In this document: in pieces, positions 23,005 to 35,238 of the stretch
Layout: each line of letters opens with the position of its first letter
How positions within the stretch are numbered: the stretch's first letter is position 1
Source of the DNA: Toxorhynchites rutilus septentrionalis
Lineage: Eukaryota; Arthropoda; Insecta; Diptera; Culicidae
Reading direction: 5' to 3'
NCBI RefSeq assembly: GCF_029784135.1
Contig: NC_073744.1
Coordinates: 35,726,061-35,790,060, forward strand
DNA: 64,000 bases
Made by a program: the position numbers and the translations under genes
Notes under the pieces: model-generated
What the model was told of the DNA's origin: nothing
What the model saw: the letters and a program-made list of their open reading frames with translations, nothing else
The model's database searches: none

Positions 23005-24300
23005 AACGTTTCGCTTCCACAAACAAAGAATAAGTATGTGCTGCTCCTGTTGACGCTACTTCCTCATACATAAGCCGTAGAGATAGACTTGTTGTACCGT
23101 TCGTTTGCCTCGGTTCTATCCGCTACTGCTGCTGCTACCAACCGTTTGCGGTAACAAAACCTGTACAACGAACTCCGAAGGACCAAATAATTAACTGTTC
23201 GAAAAAAAAATCATTGCTTTGCTGCGATGTCGACTTGATCCGGTGTTGTAGACAAAAGCTCGTAGGAGAAGATGGATCGCTTCTAGAAAATAGACGATTC
23301 ACCACGATTGAGGTGTTCTTTTTTTTATTCCGATAATAAACGACGATGCTGCCATCCGGCTGCGTTAACGATAACCGCGCGCGCTCGCTCAAACGTGTGT
23401 TCTAATAAACCATTATCTTGTTTGAGCGCTTGGTGTGTTTTGGTGTCAAGAGGCACACGTGTAATATGGAGTCTGACGTCGAATGCACAAACACGAGAAC
23501 AAGTTTCCGTAAACTGCATAAGAACGCGCTATGCATCGTGTGTCATTGAGCAACTACACGATCCCTTCCAGGAATCTGGGGTTACTATTATCGATAGTTT
23601 TAATCGAATGCATCATGGCCAACCATAAGCACGAAACACGTAATCCTACGACGAGTTGCAAACTTTCATTTGTCCCGCGTCATTATCACTCATATAGGTT
23701 TTTTACAATCATTCTATCCCGGATTGCATCGATAACGACAGCCACCGGGGGGTGGCGACTGAGATTCAAAATGGCGCTTGTACTAACGCCGAACTCGTAT
23801 TTTCCAACAGCGCTAACCGTCAGTATCTTACCCATTTACTACAAAAAATGCCCAACGAGGCCTGGCGCACCGAGGAAGTAAGCAAGGTAAAAACATGGAC
23901 CGGTCCTCAGGCCGTGCTGTTTCGTGACGGGATGTGGGTGTGGCACACGTGAGCAACAGACACGAGGATTCAAATTTATGTACGTTTGTTTCCCTTCATT
24001 TTCATGGTTCTCCAACCACTACACACCGTAACTCACCCAATAGAGGAAGCCTTTACTAGCGCGTCTGTCTGGTATTTGCTCACATAAACGTCTCCTTGAA
24101 TGTTTGTGACCACTCCGATGCTTCGAGTGATGATGAAATTGCCCGATAGATATCGGGTGAATGATTGTGATTCCAGAGATCAAATCGCATAAGTTCGTTT
24201 GTAATCACCCAGTGGCGTCTCATGAGTAAATTGACTAGTTGTGCACCTACACGGTGACCCAAAAAATTTACTCATAATGGCAAAATTGTTTTCTTTATGC
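23005..24300. other. Higher-GC segment, one weak exon candidate
   Basis: Less AT-rich than its surroundings and not obviously repetitive. A strong donor-like GTAAGC lies at 23879, at the end of an open frame reading FSNSANRQYLTHLLQKM then PNEAWRTEE. No convincing acceptor or partner exon was found, so no gene is called. Confidence 0.25.
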
Positions 24301-24411
24301 AAGTATTTTAATGGATTGGCTGAACTATTCCTTCTTCTTCTTCTTTTTGGCTTTAAGAGGGTTTAAACTTTTCAGTTCATTCGCCTCTAGGAACTATTTC
24401 ATTTTTCATCG

Positions 24412-25138
24412 TATAGGGTTGGGGAAAACGAAATGTCGGTTTTCTGATCGAAATTTTACGCTTTATTTACCATACTTAAAATTATCCAAATTAAGTCAAA
24501 TATGCGCCGTTTTGTTCGCAAACTTGTTGCTATTTAGAAGGCTACCTCATTATCCCACCCTTATAAAACCCCTTCTGCTTATTTGCAAAAAAACTCAGAC
24601 AGCCAGTTTTCGCAAGCCTCTTTTGAGGCCAACTTAGTATCACCAAGAGCGTTTTGCATGGACCGGAAGATAATCACTTGGAGCCAGGTCCGGACTATAC
24701 GGTGGGTGCAATAAGACATCCCATACGAGCTCTCGTAGCTTCTGGCGGGTCATCAAAAATGTGTGAGGCCGAGCGTTGTCCTGGTGGAAAACAACACCAT
24801 TCCTATTGATCATTTCTGGCCGCTTCTGGTCAATCGCCTGCTTCAAACGGTCAAGCTGCTCACGGTAGAGAACCGAGTTGAGGGTCTGGCCATAGTTGAG
24901 CAGCTCATAGTGGATGATTCCCTTCCAATCCCACCAAACACACAGCAAAACCTTCCTGGCCGTCAATCCGGGCTTGGCGATGGTTTAGGCTGGCTCACCG
25001 CGCTTCGACCACGACTTTTTTCGCTTTAGGTTGTCGTACGTGATCCACTTTTCATCACCAGTCACCTTCTTCTTCAAAAATGGGTCGAGTTCGTTCCGTT
25101 TCAGCAGTGCATCGCAGGCGTTGATTCGGTCTAAAAGA
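24412..25138 (-). pseudogene. mariner transposase, C-terminal two-thirds
   Basis: A mariner end (TATAGGGTTGGGGAAAACGA, near 24412) is followed, read on the minus strand from 25138, by a transposase with KKKVTGDEKWITYDNLKRKK (first catalytic Asp region), VLLCVWWDWKG, VVFHQDNARPHT (second Asp) and HPPYSPDLAPSDY (third Asp), so the DDD(34)D-type residues are visible. A TAA/TAG break (near 24984) and later frameshifts interrupt it. The N-terminal HTH part is missing: at 25139 the sequence changes abruptly to the tail of a LINE. Confidence 0.85.
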
Positions 25139-26705
25139 TTTTATTTATTTATTCGTCTTCAATTTAAATGTACAGACTACTAATTACTCCTAAAAATCTT
25201 AATTCTATTTTTAAACACGCATAGATTGATTTCATAGCCAAGACAGTCATTAATATCGTTAAAAGCACGGAGGGCTGTGTCGAAAGGGTTAAAGTAACCG
25301 TAACCGGTCCGGTGTGCGGGGACAGCGACAATTTGTGAGTTCCTCAGTTGCCGAGGGAGCACGTATAGAGGAATGTCCTGCAAGAGTTGAGGACAGTCAA
25401 TGTTGCCACGTAGAATGTCAAAGACCATTAGTTGCTGAATTGCTCTGCGCCTGGCATTTAATGTTTTCATTTTGATTAACATGCAGCGGGCAGGGTAATC
25501 AGGCAGATTTGACGAGTCATTCCATGGTAGGTTTCGTAAAGCGAACCGAATAAAGCGCTTCTATATTCTTTCAATTCTGACGACCATGGATACGTGATAA
25601 GGTGCCCAAATAGGGGCCGCGTATTCTAAGCCACTACGAATCAGGCTGCAGAATAATGCTTTCTGTGCGTAGATGTCGGTGAATTGCCAAGTGAAGCGTC
25701 GAATGAAACCAATAATGGTAGAGGTTTTGGCTGTGATGAGTGCGACGTGTTCATTGAATCTAATCTTGGAGTCAAACGTGACACCAAGTTCACAAATCGA
25801 GGTAACGCGCTCTAGTGGAGAAGATCCGATAGCATATTGATGTTCGATGATGGTGTTTCTTCGGGAAAATGAAATCACCTTGCATTTGTCAATGTTGACG
25901 CTCATACCGTTTTCATTGCACCACAGTAGCAGTTCGTCGACGTCTTTTTGTAGAGCGAGGCAGTCGAGTGCAGTCATAATAACGCGGAAAATCTTCAGGT
26001 CGTCAGCAAACATTTGTTTAAAGGGTGACAAACGGGAACACAAGTCATTGAACAAACAACAGCGGTCCAAGCACGATTCCTTGTGGTACTCCAGATGTGA
26101 TTTTGAAAGTTGAAGAACGCGTGAAGTTAATCGATACGGAGAACTGACGGTCTATTAAGTAAGATCTTCAAATCTACTCAACCAGCCATGTTGGAAATCC
26201 CATGGCTTTTAATTTTCCGATCGCATATTGGTGTGGCACGGTGTCGAATGCTTTCGAAAAATCAACGTAGATGGAACCGATCTGCCTACGGGATTCAACC
26301 TCACGGAACAACGTATTGGTATAGCACATCAAATTTGTGGTAGTAGATCGGTGCTGGACGAACCCGTGTTGAAACTCAGATATTACAGGATGAACCACGT
26401 TGTAAAGGGCGTTGTGGACTAAAGTTTCAAAAACTTTGCTCAAGCTGCAGAGAAGCGATACTCCACGGTAATTCTCAACTTGATTTCGATTTCCTGCTTT
26501 GTGAATTGGACAATCGTGGCTATCTTCCACACGCTGGGGAACGATCTTTCGCTCATCGAACGGTGATATAGTCAGGAAATCGATGCAGCAAGCGATCTCG
26601 CACAATACTCCAAAAGGGACGGAGGAATGCCATCTGCTCCAGGACCTTTTGTGCATCAATGTTATCCAAGACTTTCATGATTTCGTCTAGTGTGAACTGC
26701 AGCGT
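25139..26705 (-). pseudogene. Jockey-like non-LTR retrotransposon, 5'-truncated reverse transcriptase
   Basis: Read from 26705 downward. Reverse transcriptase motifs appear in order: NYRGVSLLCSLSKVFE, HGFVQHRSTTTNL, SIYVDFSKAFDTVPH, SGVPQG (frameshifted), MFADDLKIF (the catalytic FADD box), then the thumb region WCNENGMSVNIDKCKVISF and a C-terminal segment to a stop at 25180. The 3' tail is AATAAATAAATAAA (25139-25153), which abuts mariner sequence. Stops or frameshifts occur between 26174 and 26070 and between 25561 and 25482. The motif wording fits the Jockey/CR1 branch; the exact family is not determined. Inactive. Confidence 0.85.
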
Positions 26706-26714
26706 GAAATTCTA

Positions 26715-27290
26715 AGACATTTGGCATCAAAAAACTTTTTTGAAAACCCCGATTTCCTTTACTCCCTCCTTGGGTGATTTTTCGATTTGCAAAAAACTAA
26801 AATTTTGAGATCTGCGACAATAGTAAATGAAGTCCGTATGAGCCTATATTTTGCAGAGGGTATTTTATCGTGCAAATCAACATTTTCTAGGGAGTCCCGT
26901 ATGAAAAACTGATATGACGATTTTTATTGCCATCCAAAACCATACGTTTTGCCTGGTATTCCGAGAAAACGACTCCCAGAGTGTCGATTTTTGACAAAAA
27001 AAATTCGAGATGATAGTAGATCTCGACGTTTCATGCAATTTGAAGACATTTGGGATCAATTTTTTTTTCAAAACCCCCAATTTCCTTTACTCCCCCCTTG
27101 GGTGATTTTTCGGTTTTCAAAAAACTCAAACTTTGACCGCTGTGCGACACTAGTAAATGAAGTCCGATTGAGCTGATATTTTGCATAGGGTAGTTTTTCG
27201 TGGGAATCAACATTTTTAATCAAGTTCGCTTTGAAAATTCGAGGGTCACTTTTTTCCCATACATCCATTGGCACTCTAGTCTACAGTCTA
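26715..27290. repeat. Direct repeat, two units 329 bp apart
   Basis: Units near 26715 and 27044 share 'gacatttggg/catcaa', 'ttcctttactcccccc/tccttgggtg', 'aaatgaagtccg', 'attttgca.aggg' and 'aatcaacattt'. A third, inverted member lies at 21245-21345, and a short 'gatctcgacgtttcatgcaa'-like piece occurs at 7527. Confidence 0.75.
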
Positions 27291-28230
27291 CGATGAACAG
27301 AAAAACTTAGTTCGACCGATTCTGTGGTTGATGGAAGCGTTAGTATTAGCTTTGCGAGTAAAATAATTTCCGAAAAAGTATCGTGAAGATTGCTACCGAT
27401 CAGTGTTTTTACAATCTCTGATATTTTCTTCTTGGTAAATTCTGACTTCGTATATAACACTCGCAGTTCATTTCCTAGCATTCAAATGAAATGCTTTACT
27501 TGTTAGAATAATCAAATCGCACTTTCAATTCGTCGAGGATGCAGTCGATATTTGACATGTCAATTTCAACATATTTTTCAATTTGATGCCCGCTGTTGCT
27601 GCAACCTGCCGCATCCAAGCATGTTTCCCAAATAGCATTAAATTTTACTTCGTCTTTCAACGCTTTTATACTCGCACATGTGTTCCTGATACTCTTATCA
27701 CATTCAACGTAGTCCAATTCTCATTGTTTCAGTGTATGGTACAGAATGTTGCCAAATGAGGAGGTCGGTAGCTGAATGAGCTTTTGTAGTGAAAGATAGA
27801 TGATTCAAATCAGCATATCCTACTCTGTTCCTCACACTGTTTTTTGCTTGGATCTGAAACAGCAAACAAGGCCAACACAATAGCTTTACTCTAGTCTCTG
27901 AACCATATAGCCACTCCGCGTCGTAAGCTGTAGCATTAAAGTTCCGTGTAACTATTTTACTATTTCTAACACAAGTCGTTTTAAACTTGTCCAATTTTGA
28001 CTGTGGAATATTCTTTTTCGCTAAAAATTCCCTTCAACAGTCCTTTTCGCAAATGGCCTTTTCAAAAGACTATCAACAATATACTGTCCAACAATATTCA
28101 TATTTTATTCCAAATTGTGACGATATATCGCGAAAAAAACTCATGCCGGTACACAAAAAAAAAGCTGAAAGCTATGAAGGGCCTGAAAAATCCGTTTTCT
28201 GTATAAACTTGTATCCTTTAACGGGTTAGA
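27285..28230 (-). pseudogene. hAT transposase relic, TTF/ZMYM type, internally deleted
   Basis: Read from 28230. A leader with VDSLLKRPFAKRTVEGNF precedes a degraded TTF-type zinc-finger region: WLYGSETRVKLLCWPCLLF, then VGYADLNHL and HSATDLLIW. After a gap the C-terminal hAT dimerisation pattern appears as LILTLPSTTESVELSFSVHR, near 27290-27350. In known family members SVERSFS..R closes the catalytic fold. The RNase H-like core between these parts is missing and several frameshifts are present, so it is a dead copy. Several ORFs here (27281-27481, 27496-27717, 27704-27994) are its pieces. Confidence 0.7.
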
Positions 28231-30118
28231 TGAGTTTACGTGGAAGAACCCGGAACCACATTCTTTTAAAAAAATGTACACAAAATACCATTAAAGCCAT
28301 TACTACCCTTTTATCTGTTTATTCAATTATGCAGAAGAAGACAAAGAGTCATCATGTATCATTTTTAAACACAAGTCTAAATAATCAAGATCTACATACA
28401 TATAAGCCTAAGTCAAATAAATCTATGACTACAGAAATATATTATAGATGAAAATAGCATTTTCTTCTTCGTCGCTGCGTTATCCGGAACATTGTTTGCT
28501 GAGGGTTGTAGTAACGTTATAGCCAAGTGATGCATATTGAGTATCCTATGGCCATAAGTACTCTCTTGGGAAGTTCGTGTAGCTGCTGTAGTGAATTGAT
28601 CTCATTGGGTGCTAAGTTCTGCTTATGTATAGGAAAGGGAAAGGAGAATGGGCATGTGCATTCGAGGAAGTGAAGCGGGTTTCTTGGGAAGACATATACG
28701 GGAAGCATGATATTAATATCGCGACTTCTCAAGCTACCATAATCTGATATGCGTGAGTATAGCCTTTCGATTTTCTAAATCAGCAGTTAAATTGATTTAT
28801 ATAACCAAACAACATATTCGATATTTTGACATCCTGGACCACAATTACATGAATTGTCAGTAGCAAGACCTATACGATAAAAACGTTAATTGAACACGAA
28901 TTGATCGGGCAACATACAATACAATAACAGATAAATGCCTATTCTCGTTAAATGGAGAATAATTCATTATACGCATCAACTCACATTGTGAACTAACGCC
29001 AGAATTTAGGCAAAAAGATAGCTCGTTGCGTCGGGGAGAAAATCGAGTGGTTATTGCAATCGAAAGAAAACATACCCATTTATTCGTCATATTGTTAACT
29101 TTTTTTACTATATTCACAGTTCATGTTTTCAAGAAAAAAAGCTAAATAATTTCTGTCTAATGGTATATAACACAACATATGTCGCCATAACGATTTTGAG
29201 TAATATGGGTTTAAAAACTCTTAATGAATCGTTACATTTTTCGTAGCGTTACCCCCTTATATAGAAATCAAAGACATAGTCCTGTGGCAAAATTAAAAAA
29301 GATAGCGCCCTTGGTCCCGAGACCATATAAACTATGAAAAACACATACAGCGCGGACTGGATTATATACAGTCTCCGATTTCTTTTCACTGTATATAATC
29401 GAATCCTGCGTGTATGTTCGAATTTCAACTATGACTGAGTTATAGATTTTTTTTTGTTTCGGACTCTGTTGTCTCGAACTGGCTCTGCACTAAAAAGTAC
29501 GCTACGTAAGCCAATTCTGTTGCTGCCATTTAAAAAAGGAGAAAACTTAGTACAGGATATAGTAATTGAACATATGAATTAGTAGAATTAAATAACATTT
29601 TGGAAGTAAAAATTGAAAAGTAAGTAATTTTTATTCATTTTATCCCAAAAATTCATATTAAACATTATCTCTACAATTTGTTCTTTGATATCTAACTTCT
29701 ATCTTTCTTAAATTCGCTGCAATATCGATATAAACAATTCTTGGTGAAAATTCAAGCAAAATCTTCAAAAATTGCTTCAAGAATTGCGCCACTCAAATTT
29801 CACCTTAATGCTGAAAGGTCACATTTTTTCTTGATATAACTAATATTTGAGTCATGAAAAAAAATATTTTTTTCAAACTGTATATAATCGAGTCCAAATT
29901 GTATATAATCGAATCACATATAATCGAGTCCGATCTGTACAATCAAAAATTAGGAGAGTCCATATCTATTGCAAGTTTTCATAGAAGACTAGCTCATTGG
30001 TTTCAATTTAATAAGTCGAATAAGACCGATTCAGTCCAGTAGTTCGAATGTTATAAATTTTAGAAAAAGTCATTTTGGTAAAAAAGGAAGAAAATGATTT
30101 TTCGGAACACCCTACCTG
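28231..30118. other. No gene supported; repeated TATATAATCGA(G/A)TCC phrase
   Basis: AT-rich. The phrase TATATAATCGA(G/A)TC occurs three or four times at 29878-29935, and an inverted pair occurs at 29362-29410 (GGATTATATACAG and CTGTATATAATCGAATCC). This is probably the end of a small dispersed element. No coding content. Confidence 0.45.
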
Positions 30119-30120
30119 TA

Positions 30121-30540
30121 CAGGTAAACTTCGATATAACGTACATTTCACTTTCAAAATTGTACGTTGTATCGAATTGTACGTTATATCGAAGCATAAT
30201 AAAGTACTCACAAACGTAGTCTATAATACATTATTGTGTTGCTGTTTTAGTAAAGTTAATGAATAACTTCAATCAGAAGACGAAACCAGCCTTTCTCATG
30301 ATGTTTCCCTTTGTACTGTTGATTAAAGCTTGATTCATTTAGAATCCGGAATAACAAAACCAGCTGCATTTCGGAATTGATTGAAGATACAAAACATGTT
30401 TTAGCATCACAATACAGATAATTAATTGTTCTATCAGAAAAAAAATATTGAAAAACATTTTTCTTTACACTTTGGAAATGTGTACGTTATATCGTGGTAA
30501 AATGTACGTTATATCGAGTGACGTTATATCGAGGGTACCA
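30121..30540. mobile_element. Tigger/pogo-like MITE
   Basis: TA then CAGGTAAACTTCGATATAAC at the left, and ACGTTATATCGAGGGTACC then ATA at the right, form inverted termini. The first 75 bp repeat GTACGTTATATCGAAG in inverse orientation (a subterminal hairpin), as in the partial copy at 7606. No transposase. About 420 bp. Confidence 0.65.
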
Positions 30541-30689
30541 TACCTCTGCCATCATCGCTCAGTTGTACCAGTGGAGGAGTGAACAAATAATATCTAACAA
30601 TCGAACTTAACGGCTCTTTTCGGGGCCACACATTATCATCGAAGAGTTTAAAGATCAAAATGTTCAAACATATTCACAATCAATATGCA

Positions 30690-30750
30690 GCAAAAAGCCT
30701 GACGTAACTCTACGTTAACTAAGCGGTCGTGTCTTGAACACAACCCTCCT
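30690..30750 (-). mobile_element. Outer end of a Mutator-like arm (inverse orientation)
   Basis: GACGTAACTCTACGTTAACT and GCGGTCGTGTCTTGAACACA then ACCCTCC (30701-30749) match the outer right end at 13021-13069 and, inverted, the outer end at 51886. Confidence 0.65.
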
Positions 30751-32073
30751 GTAACTTTTTGTTTTGTTTTGACGGTTTTACATTAGGGAGATCTATAACT
30801 ATATATGTATTTATTCACGTGAAAATAGATGTCAACGAGTGAAAATAAACATGCTACACTTATTCGAGGCATATATAACTAGAATAAATTCAGCATATTC
30901 AAACGCTGGTGAATTTTTCACTTGTGAGACATCACTAAAGTTGACCGCAATCAATGTCCTGGAAAAAAGGTATTAAAGATGGTAGAGTTTCGAGCGACAT
31001 AGCATGCGCTGCCATAACTATTTCTCAAATAGTGACGACAGTCGTTGTGTTTATCTTCGATTGCCCACCGCATCCATTTTAAAATGCTATTTTCAGGAAG
31101 TAATTTATCAATAAAAAACGTACATTTTTTTAAAGTTTCCGCTGAATATGAAAATAATGTGATAGCGTGCAGTGAATATTTGTGAAATCACGTCGAAAAA
31201 GACGGATAATAGTGATATTTCCATGTGCCATTTTCACTCCCCACGTTCATATAAACAAACGAAGTTTCATTATTTTAACCTTACGAAGTTGATGTTTCGA
31301 AGGCTCTCAGTGTCGGTGTGTATGTTGTGAGAGAATAATCACCAATTGATCAAAATTTCACCGAAAATGTTACTGCTTTCGAGAACTAAGCATACGACTG
31401 CTCTCTGGACCTTTTGACCGCATAAATAATCGAAATAAGCTAAAATATAATTGTCATCTGTTAAAAACAAACAGTTGAATGATTTCATGAGAACTTTGGA
31501 TAAAATTATCATGCAACCGTGAGTACATACTTTGAACATTGTTTTGTCTCTTCCATATACATTCCATATTAAATGCAAATAATTACGACACGATATTTTG
31601 CTTGCCAATACATATACACTTCGCCTACTGCTCCATCTCGATGTGTACCTCATTGACTTCAGATGAATGAATTCACCGAAAAAGAGAGACGACCGACGAC
31701 TCATTCTTTCTTTCTTGCACTCGAACTCATAGACAATTGAATATGTTTGCTGTCAGCAGATGTAAACAACGCTCATTTTTGAATTAATTTCTATCAATTT
31801 GCTCCTGCCATCGATGGTTAGTTTATTGCCATAACCGATAAGAGTGAGCAGAGAGAATTTCAGAGAACTCTGACTCATTGCGGTCGGAATTAATTTCCCT
31901 TGAAAGAAATCCTCTTATCTTTCTACGTTAATAATATTTTGTTTATACCGAGTACCGTTACATATTTTTCATAGAAACTCCGTATACATTCGTGAAGAAG
32001 TTCATTTGCAATTAAAATTCATTTAGAAAAAATGTACACTATTCCATCGATGAATAAAGTATTTAGTACTAAT
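30751..32073. other. No gene supported
   Basis: Contains a 121-codon minus-strand ORF (31339-31704) with no recognisable domain, and a 'accgagtaccgttac' block near 31945 also seen at 18222. I do not call a gene. Confidence 0.35.
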
Positions 32074-32493
32074 CAGTGATCCCCGATTTTTGAAATTAAT
32101 CGTTCATCAGCTAATCGAATACTTTTCAGCAGTTTGTTATTCGATACGATTAATCGCCCCAAATAATCGATTTATCGTCACACTGAGAGAAATAATTAGT
32201 TAGACTGATATTTCTCATTTGCTAGAAAGCCACCTGGAATCAAAAGTGTTTATTCCGCCTGAAAATCAATGATTATCTTTTACCCTTACGGAAGCGTCAA
32301 AGATAATGATTGATTTTCAAGATAAAACTGCATCGGCTGTAGGTTTTTTTCCCTTGTTTTTTGGATCGATTAATCGACGTAAATTATTCGTTCGCTTCGA
32401 TTATTGGTTGCGCAGTATTCGTTCGATTAATAATCGTTTTCTATATTAAATATTCGATTAATCGACTAATCGAACGATTATCGGGGATCACTA
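32074..32493. mobile_element. ATTAATCG-rich hAT-like MITE
   Basis: The ends CAGTGATCCCCGAT and ATCGGGGATCACTA are inverted, and many ATTAATCG/CGATTAAT words fill both subterminal parts. The CAGTG-type end fits hAT, but no clean 8-bp duplication is visible. Copies occur at 47462-48835 (inverse, longer) and, much decayed, 38795-39590. Confidence 0.6.
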
Positions 32494-33410
32494 AGTATGA
32501 TTCCTTGTCGTGGTGGCTGAGATCATAGGAACGACCGCAAAGGGTTATTTAAGTGATTCAAAATTGCTTTTCACTGATGTTTTTTTCAAGTGGCAGAATG
32601 ACTCACAATTCAGAATAAATATATGGACAAGTAAGCCGGTTGTACATTTATCGTAACTTCAAATTGTATGAAAGAATTCACGAATATATTCATTACATAA
32701 AATCACGCTAGTATAAACGGTGGATGCGGTGTCTATAAATCTCATACTTCTTCATGTGAAACTAGTCTAAACATCATCTAGTTGAACAATCTATCTTGAA
32801 AAACCAAAGAAAAAAAATACTGTCGTTGATTTCAACTCCAATATAAAATTTGTTTTTCACTATTAGAAGCATATTCATGGTATAACTTCAGCCCAATCGA
32901 TTCATAAAAACCGCTATTCATGAAAAATGTTCCAAATTTGGATCTCACCCAAACAGAGGTAATTGATCGATACATCGAATTTAATGTCGAAAAACGGGAG
33001 AGGTTACTGCATATGAGTCAGTGAGCTTCCGCTCCGCCAGCGGTTGTCCGTTGGATGTATGTTCCATATGAGCGCCGCGTAGAAGTTTCCATCCGAAATG
33101 ATTCACAATGATCAATGCAGTTTTTTTTTTCGTTGCCATAAATGCGTTAACTCATCCGAAGTATTTAACTTACCGTTTCAATCTGTAATAATGCAAAATC
33201 GCTAGACCACAGGAAGCTGTATAAAATCCAGCCAAGGTTTGCGTTTCTTCTTGCTGCTAATATTCCAATCAGATGCTATATATTTTCGTTTCCAACTGTA
33301 ATGCACCACATACGTATCACTTTATCACTTTAGATAGACGGACCGAAGGACAGGCGATATATTTCGGTTCAAGACAGTCACTCGCGAGCGCGTAGTTTAT
33401 CATCGATCGG
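32494..33410. other. No gene supported; probable upstream region of the promoter at 33415
   Basis: Mostly AT-rich, turning more mixed and non-repetitive after about 33000. No ORF of note. Confidence 0.35.
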
Positions 33411-33414
33411 GGAG

Positions 33415-33450
33415 TTTATAAGCGTTCGGGTTTCATCAGTGATTCAGTGA
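33415..33450 (+). promoter_or_regulatory. Candidate core promoter: TATA box plus arthropod initiator
   Basis: TTTATAAG at 33415-33422 is followed by ATTCAGTG at 33442-33449, so the A of the TCAGT initiator (33446) lies 31 bases after the first T of the TATA box, the canonical insect spacing. An ATG follows at 33478 but its frame closes after 20 codons, so any gene would need further exons, which I cannot identify. The upstream 100 bp are comparatively GC-rich and unique. Confidence 0.4.
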
Positions 33451-35000
33451 ACCTCTTCCAACACTAAATTCCACACGATGAACACACTTGAAGGATGCTT
33501 AAGCACACAGACGAGACGACGCGTCGAGGTCGATTTGTAATGTAACTCTCACGTCACGATCCCTGGTTGGGAGCTGTAAGAGATGAAAAGAAATAAATAA
33601 TTTTAGACATTATTGCATTGAATGTTAATTTGTGATTTCTGCGATAATTGAAGGGACAGAGGCAGTTCGAATGAAAACTATTGATATGCAGGGAGCAGTA
33701 CTTGACTCACAGATGTCGCTCTAGCAGTATGATACGATGGAATCTACACATATATCCATAGTTTTGAAACAAATGCATTTGAGAACAAATTGCAACCACT
33801 GGATTGAAGTCTCACGATGACGTTAGTTCCAGTTCTTCGTGGAAGATGAACATAAATGACGACTATCCAAACGTTGTTGTTAGGCCGTCATGTGTTTTTC
33901 AAACTATGTCAAATCAAATAACAATAAACCGTAACTTCTCGCTCAATATGAAACGCATTCAGTTCACCAATGCCCTCCGGGTTGAAAAGAAACAGAAACA
34001 AACGCAATACAAGGCCAGTCCTTTGTTAGTGTGGGATACCTCTTTCACATTACGTTTTCATCTCTATTTCATTACCATCTGATTGCATAAAAGCGAGGAA
34101 AAAAAAAGTTGCAGCGAAAATTGTCCTCCCCGTGAGAGATCCAGCGCTCCTTTTTTCAACAAAATGCTCTCAAGATCCAACCCTAGAAGTTATTATATCC
34201 AATTTTTTTCAATACCGTACTGCTGGGCCCGAGCCCTGATAAAGTAAAAAAATGGTCCTCCGCCATATTTGAAATGGTGCCCGTCGACGGTACAGAAAAT
34301 GGAAGCCCCTTCTTTTCGTTCTCTGCACTTGCCGAGAGTTCCAATTGGTACGCAATATACTTTTTCCAATGATTAGACTAATTTGGCTACCTACCTGTCT
34401 CGATTTTCCGTACCGTAAGCTGTTTATTTTATTGCAGACGAACTAATGCAGGATGATATTTGTTTCTTCCTCAAAACGATCCAAAACGCAAATTTACTGA
34501 TGACACGGCAAACCCGAGCAGTAACCACTTTCCGTCCCACATCAAAGGAGAACCGAGTGCTATTTGACTTTTTTCTTTTGTATTGTATAACTTGCGTATT
34601 CTTTCTGACGGCCTGATGAATCGTCTACGGTTATCTTTTTCACACACATTTCAATCATACACCAGTCTCAAGTGAAAAACAACCCCCCGAAGATTGACAC
34701 ATCATACGCTAAAAGTTATGCTGTCAAGTGGCAACAAACTTAGACAATTACCAGGTATGCTTTAAAAGTTCACGCGTTAATTTAACAAATAACGTGTAAA
34801 ATTGTATGAATTTGTGAGGAATTGAAAACAAAATTTCAGTTCACTTTACCTCCGAATTCAATTTCGTGAGGAAACAAAATTCATAAATTTGTTACAGTTT
34901 CTGAACAAAACACTACACGCTATTTTCGGTAGTTTCGGTACGATCAAAACTTGTAGCTCACCTATAGTATATGTCAAACTTGTTAGTCAATTGGAAGATG
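33451..35000. other. No gene supported
   Basis: Short ORFs only (for example 33804-34082 plus, 92 codons, Ser-rich start, no domain). Confidence 0.3.
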
Positions 35001-35238
35001 CAAGGCGCCTAGAAGTATATACTAAGGTGGGCCAACTTGCTAAAACCACTCTTCAGCCATCTTGGAAGTCTACTGTGTTTTGTTTGTAAACAAAACACAA
35101 TACGCTATTGCCGAAGGTCGCTTGTGATCAGTCTGTCTCTTTCACGCTACAAGCAAATAATTCCCCTTCTACTTTCTTCCGTGCTGTTTTCATATACCGC
35201 TCCCCTAACCAACTTAGTGACGAAACGGCCTCACCTAG
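35001..35238 (+). mobile_element. hAT MITE, second copy (right end degraded)
   Basis: It starts CAAGGCGCCTAGAAGTATAT and is about 90 percent similar by eye to 40321-40580 for roughly 235 bp, then diverges after 'cggcctcacctag'. The right terminal repeat is not recognisable. Confidence 0.75.

Noticed and set aside
22821..23073. Arg-rich and Asp-rich ORFs
   Set aside because: Produced by the GAC microsatellite read in different frames.
23752..23952. Exon ending at GTAAGC (23879)
   Set aside because: The donor is good, but no acceptor, partner exon or homology is visible, and two frames are equally open.
31339..31704. Minus-strand ORF of 121 codons
   Set aside because: No domain, no splice partners; the length is possible by chance in 64 kb, so it is mentioned only as unassigned.
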